Assembly (NCBI GenBank): GCA_964466745.1 | Contig: CAYXOX010000092.1 | Coordinates: 1 to 11,995 of the forward strand | DNA: 11,995 nucleotides | Source of the DNA: CAYXOX01 sp964466745 | Lineage (GTDB): Bacteria; Pseudomonadota; Alphaproteobacteria; Rhodobacterales; Rhodobacteraceae | Direction: 5' to 3' | Shown: positions 8,213 to 11,995 of the stretch, in pieces | How the letters are laid out: the number at the start of each line of letters is the position of its first letter | How positions within the stretch are numbered: the stretch's first letter is position 1 | Program-made: the position numbers and the translations under genes | The notes under the pieces: generated by a model | What the model was told of the DNA's origin: nothing | Database searches by the model: none | What the model saw: the letters and a program-made list of their open reading frames with translations, nothing else

Positions 8213-8254
8213 TGAGAAACTCACTCCCTGCTGTGTGCAGGACGTGAGTTCTCA
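8213..8254 (-). promoter_or_regulatory. Hairpin covering the tnpA ribosome-binding site
   Basis: Read on the - strand, TGAGAACTCAC is followed 19 bases later by GTGAGTTTCTCA, giving an 11-bp stem with one bulged base. Inside it CCTGC and GCAGG pair around the loop ACACA. The right half contains the AGGGAG ribosome site and ends at the tnpA ATG. A transcript entering from outside the element would carry the whole hairpin and could have the tnpA start masked. The pairing is seen in the sequence; the regulatory role is inferred by analogy with IS10, where read-through transcripts have a sequestered start. Confidence 0.55.
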
Positions 8255-8276
8255 GATGCCGAGGCTCACGAATAGG

Positions 8277-8297
8277 TGGGGAGCGAACAACGCTTAC
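8277..8297 (-). repeat. IS66 right terminal inverted repeat
   Basis: On the - strand it reads GTAAGCGTTGTTCGC, matching the left end at 15 of 21 positions. It is followed directly by the second copy of GAAGGCCA. Confidence 0.92.
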
Positions 8298-8305
8298 GAA
8301 GGCCA
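8298..8305. repeat. Target site duplication, right copy
   Basis: GAAGGCCA is identical to 5816-5823 and marks the right boundary of the IS66 insertion. Confidence 0.96.
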
Positions 8306-8575
8306 TGGCGCCGCAGCCCCGCACGCGCCGGGCGTGGCGGCGCCTTCGCCTGCAACGGGCCAGGGGCATCGCTGGCATTGTCGCTCCAAGAATAGATCCG
8401 GAAGGCGGCGCGTGGTCCGCGCGTGGTCCGGGCGGCGACAGGCGCGGGGCCGATGATGGGCCACCCGTAGCCGATGTGCGGTCCCGGAATGCCTGCAATC
8501 ATCTTGGCCCGCACCGGCGGCGCGCCATGCCCGGCAAGGCCAGGGGCTTCCCTCGGGCCTGCGCGCCGGCTCCGG
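8306..8575. other. Gene-free 3' flank of the helicase gene
   Basis: These 270 bp are the right half of the original gap between rnj and the helicase gene. Open frames exist on both strands, but they read as Arg/Pro/Ala-rich strings typical of non-coding GC-rich DNA and match no family I know. The only structure noted is a perfect 11-bp tandem duplication at 8408-8429. No T-rich intrinsic terminator is visible for the helicase transcript. Confidence 0.6.
8408..8429. repeat. Perfect 11-bp tandem duplication
   Basis: GCGCGTGGTCC occurs twice head to tail (8408-8418 and 8419-8429). It lies in non-coding sequence and probably reflects slippage. Confidence 0.7.
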
Positions 8576-10159
8576 TCAGCCGGTGCGGCGTTCGTCGAAA
8601 CTGAGAGCGATGAAGGACGGCAGGTGATCGCCGAGTCCCACCGGGGTGGGCTCGTCGCGCTTGCCGCCGCCCGATTGGGAGGAGCGCCCTCCCCGCGAGC
8701 GCGACCGCCCCTGCGCATTCTCCCGAGGCCCGCCTGCCTCGGCGGTCTTGCGGGGCTCCTCGCCCGCGCTGCCGGCCGCTTGCTCGTCCGCGTCCGCGGC
8801 GGCCGCCGGGCCCTTGGCATCGGCCGGCGAGGGCGCCTCTTCGGACGCGGCGCGCGCGCCGGTCTCATCGGACCGGCGCGGTCTGGAACGCGAGCGCGAG
8901 CGGCTCCGCGACGAACGGCCGGGCCGGGCGTCCTCCTCGCCGTTTTCGGCGGCCGCGCTTTGCGGGTCAGCGTCGGGCCCGTCGCCCGCCTCGTCCGCTG
9001 CATCGGCCGATGCGCCGGGAGCCGGTATGCGCGGAATCTCCATGTCCACCAGGCGCTCGATCGCCTCCAGGTTCTTCTCGTCGCGCGGGATGCAGATCAT
9101 CAGCGCAGTGCCCGAAAGGCCCGCGCGACCCGTCCGGCCGATGCGGTGAACGTAGTCCTCGGCATGGCCGGGCACGTCGTAGTTGAAGACATGGCTGACC
9201 GCCGGAATGTCGAGCCCGCGCGCGGCGACATCCGAGGCGACGAGAAACCGAAGCGAGCCGTCGCGGAACCCGGCCAGCGTCTCCATCCGTTTCGACTGGT
9301 CGAGATCTCCGTGGATCGGCGCAGCGTCCAGCCCGTGCTTCTTCATCGACTTGGCGACCGTGTCGACCTCGGTCTTGCGGTTGCAGAAGATGATCGCGTT
9401 CTTGCAGCCGGCGCCTTCGCGCGCGATCAGGTCGCGCAGCAGCCGCCGCTTCTCGCTGGCCTCGCGGTCCTTGCGTGAGGCGCGGAACATCACCACGCCC
9501 TGGCTGATGTTCTCGCCCGTCGTGGCCGCGCGGGCGACCTCGATCTTCGCCGGAGCGCTGAGGAAGGTGTTGGTCAGCCGTTCGATTTCGGGCGCCATGG
9601 TCGCCGAGAAGAACAGCGTTTGCCGGGTGAAGGGCGTGAGGGAGAAGATCCGCTCGATATCGGGAATGAACCCCATGTCGAGCATCCGGTCGGCCTCGTC
9701 GACCACCATGATCTGCACGCCGGTAAGCAGGAGTTTGCCGCGTTCGAAGTGATCGAGCAGGCGGCCCGGCGTGGCGATCAGGACGTCCACGCCCTTGTCG
9801 ATGAGGGCATCCTGCTCCTTGAAGCTCACGCCGCCGATCAACAGGGCCTTGGTCAGCTTCACGTGCTTTGAATAAGTGTCGAAATTCGCGGCGACCTGGG
9901 CGGCGAGCTCGCGGGTCGGGCAGAGCACGAGGCTGCGCGGCATCCTGGCTCGCGCGCGCCCGCGGGCCAGCGCCGTGATCATGGGAAGGGTGAAGGAGGC
10001 GGTCTTTCCGGTGCCCGTCTGGGCAATGCCCAGAACGTCCCGCCCTTCGAGGGCCGGCGGGATCGCCCCCGCCTGGATCGGCGTCGGGGTCTCGTATCCC
10101 GCCTCCTCGACGGCCTTCAGAACCTTCTTGTCGAGCTTCAGGTCGCTGAACTTTGTCAT
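8576..10159 (-). CDS. DEAD-box ATP-dependent RNA helicase, RhlE-like, with long disordered tail
   Basis: This is a cytoplasmic ATP-dependent RNA unwinding protein, likely acting in ribosome assembly or RNA decay. The full motif set is present in order: Q motif (YETPTPIQ), Walker A (AQTGTGKT), PTRELAAQ, TPGRLLDH, DEAD (VVDEADRMLDMG), SAT (FFSATM), IIFCNRK, SDVAARGLDIP and HRIGRTGRAG. The core ends near residue 373. The remaining 155 residues are low-complexity: Ala/Asp/Glu-rich with an Arg/Ser repeat at about 415-429, a second Arg/Ser/Gly patch, and a more ordered end, PTPVGLGDHLPSFIALSF. I chose ATG 10159 because family homology starts at MTKFSDL; ATG 10165 is nearly as good. An open frame extends to GTG 10240, but those 27 residues look unlike protein. 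RhlE is the nearest subgroup I can name; the exact gene symbol is uncertain. Confidence 0.93.
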   Translation of the reverse strand: MTKFSDLKLDKKVLKAVEEAGYETPTPIQAGAIPPALEGRDVLGIAQTGTGKTASFTLPMITALARGRARARMPRSLVLCPTRELAAQVAANFDTYSKHVKLTKALLIGGVSFKEQDALIDKGVDVLIATPGRLLDHFERGKLLLTGVQIMVVDEADRMLDMGFIPDIERIFSLTPFTRQTLFFSATMAPEIERLTNTFLSAPAKIEVARAATTGENISQGVVMFRASRKDREASEKRRLLRDLIAREGAGCKNAIIFCNRKTEVDTVAKSMKKHGLDAAPIHGDLDQSKRMETLAGFRDGSLRFLVASDVAARGLDIPAVSHVFNYDVPGHAEDYVHRIGRTGRAGLSGTALMICIPRDEKNLEAIERLVDMEIPRIPAPGASADAADEAGDGPDADPQSAAAENGEEDARPGRSSRSRSRSRSRPRRSDETGARAASEEAPSPADAKGPAAAADADEQAAGSAGEEPRKTAEAGGPRENAQGRSRSRGGRSSQSGGGKRDEPTPVGLGDHLPSFIALSFDERRTG

Positions 10160-10262
10160 GTGCATCCGTGCTCTGCGGACGCTGGTTTCGGCCCGCGCAT
10201 CTGGTAAGGGAGAGGCCCGGACGGCCCGGCGGTTTTCCACCTGGAGGCTCCCTCGCCACGGG

Positions 10263-10291
10263 CACCTATCCGATGCAGGCTTTCAGGTCAA
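10263..10291 (-). promoter_or_regulatory. Candidate promoter for the DEAD-box helicase gene
   Basis: On the - strand TTGACC (10291-10286) is a good -35 match. The -10 is weak: GATAGG at 10270-10265 with 15-base spacing, or TAGGTG at 10268-10263 with 17. Alphaproteobacterial -10 boxes are often poor, so this is only a candidate. It would give a leader of about 100 bases before ATG 10159. Confidence 0.3.
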
Positions 10292-10330
10292 CGATGCTGC
10301 GCCGCGGCGCCGTCCGCCCTCGCCGCCGAT

Positions 10331-10345
10331 GCGTCCGGCGGACGC
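10331..10345. repeat. Perfect 15-bp palindrome upstream of the helicase gene
   Basis: GCGTCCG, one central G, then CGGACGC. It lies about 40 bp upstream of the candidate -35 box on the helicase strand. It could be an operator or a chance GC palindrome; no T-run follows, so it is not an intrinsic terminator. Confidence 0.35.
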
Positions 10346-10381
10346 GGCAAGACGCCCGAACGCGGGGCGCCGATACCCACC

Positions 10382-10532
10382 CGACCCTCCGGGGGAGGTA
10401 TTTGCCGGGCCAAAGTGGCAGGGGCGCGTCAGACCCCTGGTTCCGGAGCGACGTGCGCCCTTCGCGCACACGCGCCGCACCGCACCGAGCTTCCGTCCAC
10501 TTTGGCCCCGAAATACCTCCCCCGGAGGGTCG
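10382..10532. repeat. Near-perfect 36-bp inverted repeat pair between prfC and the helicase gene
   Basis: The arm at 10382-10418 reads CGACCCTCCGGGGGAGG, then TATTT, ending GGGCCAAAGTGG. The arm at 10497-10532 is its reverse complement, with 34 identical positions and one small mismatch (GCC against CG). The 78-bp spacer holds a further hairpin, CAGGGG (10419-10424) with CCCCTG (10434-10439). Each arm has its own small hairpin, CCTCC-GGG-GGAGG followed by TATTT. Intergenic elements of this look are, to my recollection, common in Rhodobacterales. The 406 bp gap at 10160-10565 otherwise holds only the promoter candidate and palindrome listed separately; no gene is seen in it. Confidence 0.8.
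10511..10528 (-). terminator. Probable terminator of prfC
   Basis: On the - strand CCTCC (10528-10524) pairs with GGAGG (10520-10516) around GGG and is followed by TATTT. It starts about 38 bp after the prfC stop. The stem is short and the T-tract imperfect, so its strength is uncertain; the longer inverted repeat could add to it. Confidence 0.45.
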
Positions 10533-10565
10533 CCCTCAACGAGCGCCCCACGTCGCCAGCGGGGC

Positions 10566-11966
10566 TCAGACCATCATTTCCTTCGTCGCCGAGAGAGTCA
10601 GCTCTGGGTAGTCGCGCGCAACGCGGTCTATGTCCCATTGCAGGCGCGTCAGGAAGACGTGATCGCCGTCGTGATCCGTCGCCATGTGCGGCTTGTTGGC
10701 GGCGACGAGCTTCTCGACCGCGGGCCGCGGCCCGCCCACCCAGCGCGCCGAGGTGAACTGCGAGCCCTCGAAGCGGACCGGAAGCCCGTATTCCAGTTCG
10801 ATCCGGCTCGCGAGCACCTCGAACTGGAGCGCGCCGACCACGCCGACGATGAAGCCCGAGCCCACCGCCGGCTTGAAGACCTTGGCAGCACCCTCCTCGG
10901 CGAACTGCATGAGAGCCTTTTCGAGGTGCTTGGCTTTCATCGGGTCGCCCGCGCGGACCGTTTGCAGCAATTCGGGCGCGAAAGAGGGTATCCCCGACAC
11001 CCGCAGCATCTCGCCCTCGGTCAGCGTGTCGCCGATGCGCAGCTGCCCGTGGTTCGGGATGCCGATGATGTCTCCGGCCCAGGCTTCCTCGGCGAGTTCG
11101 CGATCGGCGGCAAGGAAGAGCACCGGGTTGGAGACGGCCATGGGCTTTTTCGTGCGCACATGCGTGAGCTTCATGCCGCGGGTGAAATGCCCCGAGGCGA
11201 GGCGCAGGAAGGCCACGCGGTCGCGGTGCTTCGGGTCCATGTTGGCCTGTACCTTGAACACGAACCCGGTGACCTTGTCTTCCTCGGGCGCGATCTGGCG
11301 TGGTTCGGCCCGCTGCGGCTGGGGTTCTGGCGCGTAGGCCCCGATCCCGTCCATCAGCTCGCGCACCCCGAAGGAATTGATCGCCGAGCCGAACCAGATC
11401 GGCGTGAGCGTGCCTTCGGCGAGGGCGCGCGGGTCGAGCGGGGGCAGGAGCTCGCGGGCCATCTCCAGCTCGTCCAGAAAGCTTGCCAGCAATTCGGAAG
11501 GGACATGTGCCGCCAGCTTCGGATCGTCGAGCCCTTCGATGGCGATGCTTTCGGCCACGCGGTTGCGGTCGGCCCGGTTCATCAACTCCAGCCGGTCCCG
11601 CAGCAGGTCGTAGCAGCCGATGAATTCGCGTCCGCGGCCGATCGGCCAGGACGCGGGGGTCACGTCGATGGCGAGATTCTCCTGGATCTCGTCGATGATC
11701 TCGAAGGTGTCCCGGCTTTCGCGGTCCATCTTGTTGCAGAAGGTCAGGATCGGCAGGTCGCGCAGGCGGCAGACCTCGAAGAGCTTGCGCGTCTGGCTTT
11801 CCACGCCCTTGGCGCCGTCGATCACCATAACCGCGCAGTCCACGGCGGTCAGCGTGCGATAGGTGTCCTCAGAAAAGTCCGAGTGGCCCGGCGTGTCCAC
11901 GAGGTTGAACCGGTATCCGGTGTAGTCGAACGACATCGCCGAGGCGCTCACGCTGATGCCCCTCAC
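10566..11966 (-). pseudogene. prfC: Peptide chain release factor 3, lacking its P-loop N-terminus
   Basis: RF3 is a translational GTPase that recycles RF1/RF2 from the ribosome after peptide release. From RGISVSASAMSFDY onward the protein is a clean RF3: G3 motif DTPGHSD (24-30 of the open frame), G4 motif NKMD (78-81), IWFGSAINSFGV, the domain II segment KVQANMDPKHRDRVAF, and C-terminal parts ending LTLSATKEMMV. The normal RF3 start, about 67 residues with the P-loop (typically SHPDAGKT), is missing. Upstream of GTG 11966 the frame meets two TGA codons (11970-11975), and no frame of the last 29 bp resembles RF3. The GTG is therefore only the first possible start. The gene looks truncated by an insertion or rearrangement, or the window crosses an assembly junction. 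Without G1 it could not bind GTP normally. Confidence 0.75.
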
Positions 11967-11995
11967 CGATCATCAGAAAATGGAAGGGCCGGCTG
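11967..11995. other. Sequence unrelated to RF3 at the prfC break
   Basis: These 29 bp replace the expected codons for the RF3 N-terminal part. They contain TGA TGA in the RF3 frame. They could be the end of another mobile element, rearranged DNA or an assembly artefact; the piece is too short to identify. Confidence 0.5.

Larger units (their letters stand above)
5824..8297 (-). mobile_element. Complete IS66-family insertion sequence (2,474 bp)
   Basis: The element is bounded by imperfect inverted repeats beginning GTAAGCG, the hallmark of IS66 ends, and flanked by the perfect 8-bp duplication GAAGGCCA. It carries the three genes of a full IS66 element, tnpA, tnpB and tnpC, all on the - strand and in the usual order, with tnpA and tnpB overlapping. 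All three frames are open and full length, so the copy may be active. It lies between the convergent genes rnj and a DEAD-box helicase; joining the flanks at the duplication restores an unbroken gap of about 380 bp, so no recognisable gene was disrupted. Base composition is similar to the surroundings, suggesting an element from a GC-rich host. Confidence 0.97.

Noticed and set aside
8305..8604. Short + strand open frame right after the IS66 element
   Set aside because: Its ATG falls just at the duplicated target, but the product is a biased Arg/Ala/Gly string with no recognisable domain and it overlaps the helicase end antisense.
8266..9003. Long - strand open frame of 245 residues across the helicase 3' end
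   Set aside because: It is out of frame with the helicase over the shared bases, is almost only Arg/Pro/Ala, and crosses the IS66 right boundary. It is a GC-rich shadow.
10160..10240. N-terminal extension of the DEAD-box helicase to GTG 10240
   Set aside because: The 27 extra residues are Arg/Ala-rich without family similarity, and the conserved protein begins at MTKFSDL (10159).
10153..10611. + strand open frame through the prfC-helicase gap
   Set aside because: It runs through the inverted repeat and both gene ends and its composition is that of random GC-rich DNA.
1..11995. CRISPR arrays, tRNA or rRNA genes, toxin-antitoxin or defence modules
   Set aside because: No spaced direct repeats, no tRNA-like cloverleaf or rRNA segment, and no small gene pairs other than the IS66 genes were noticed on either strand.

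Overview
The window is GC-rich DNA from an alphaproteobacterium, most likely of the Rhodobacterales (Rhodobacter/Paracoccus relatives). This rests on the gene order nuoM-nuoN-birA-coaX-rnj, on the close resemblance of the proteins to that group as I remember them, and on intergenic 'CCTCC-GGG-GGAGG-TATTT...GGCCAAAG' elements of a type I associate with its genomes. No database search was possible.

Layout. Bases 1-5710 (+ strand) are a tightly packed chromosomal block: the 3' part of nuoM and all of nuoN (proton-pumping membrane subunits of complex I), birA (biotin-protein ligase), coaX (type III pantothenate kinase) and rnj (ribonuclease J). Neighbouring genes overlap or lie at most 31 bp apart, so this looks like the tail of the nuo operon plus co-transcribed housekeeping genes.

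Bases 5824-8297 are one complete IS66-family insertion sequence of 2,474 bp. It has imperfect terminal inverted repeats starting GTAAGCG, intact tnpA-tnpB-tnpC on the - strand, and a perfect 8-bp target duplication (GAAGGCCA). It sits in the convergent gap between rnj and a DEAD-box helicase and breaks no recognisable gene. A strong hairpin at its right end covers the tnpA ribosome-binding region.

Bases 8576-10159 (- strand) encode a DEAD-box RNA helicase with a long disordered, Arg/Ser-rich tail. Bases 10160-10565 are a gene-free gap containing a candidate helicase promoter and a near-perfect 36-bp inverted repeat; one arm of the repeat is placed as a terminator for prfC. Bases 10566-11966 (- strand) encode peptide chain release factor 3 (prfC), but the P-loop end is absent: 29 bp from the window edge the sequence stops resembling RF3 and runs into two in-frame stop codons.

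I see no undescribed multi-gene system. The points most worth a second look are the broken 5' end of prfC, the hairpin over the tnpA start, and the inverted-repeat pair between prfC and the helicase gene.
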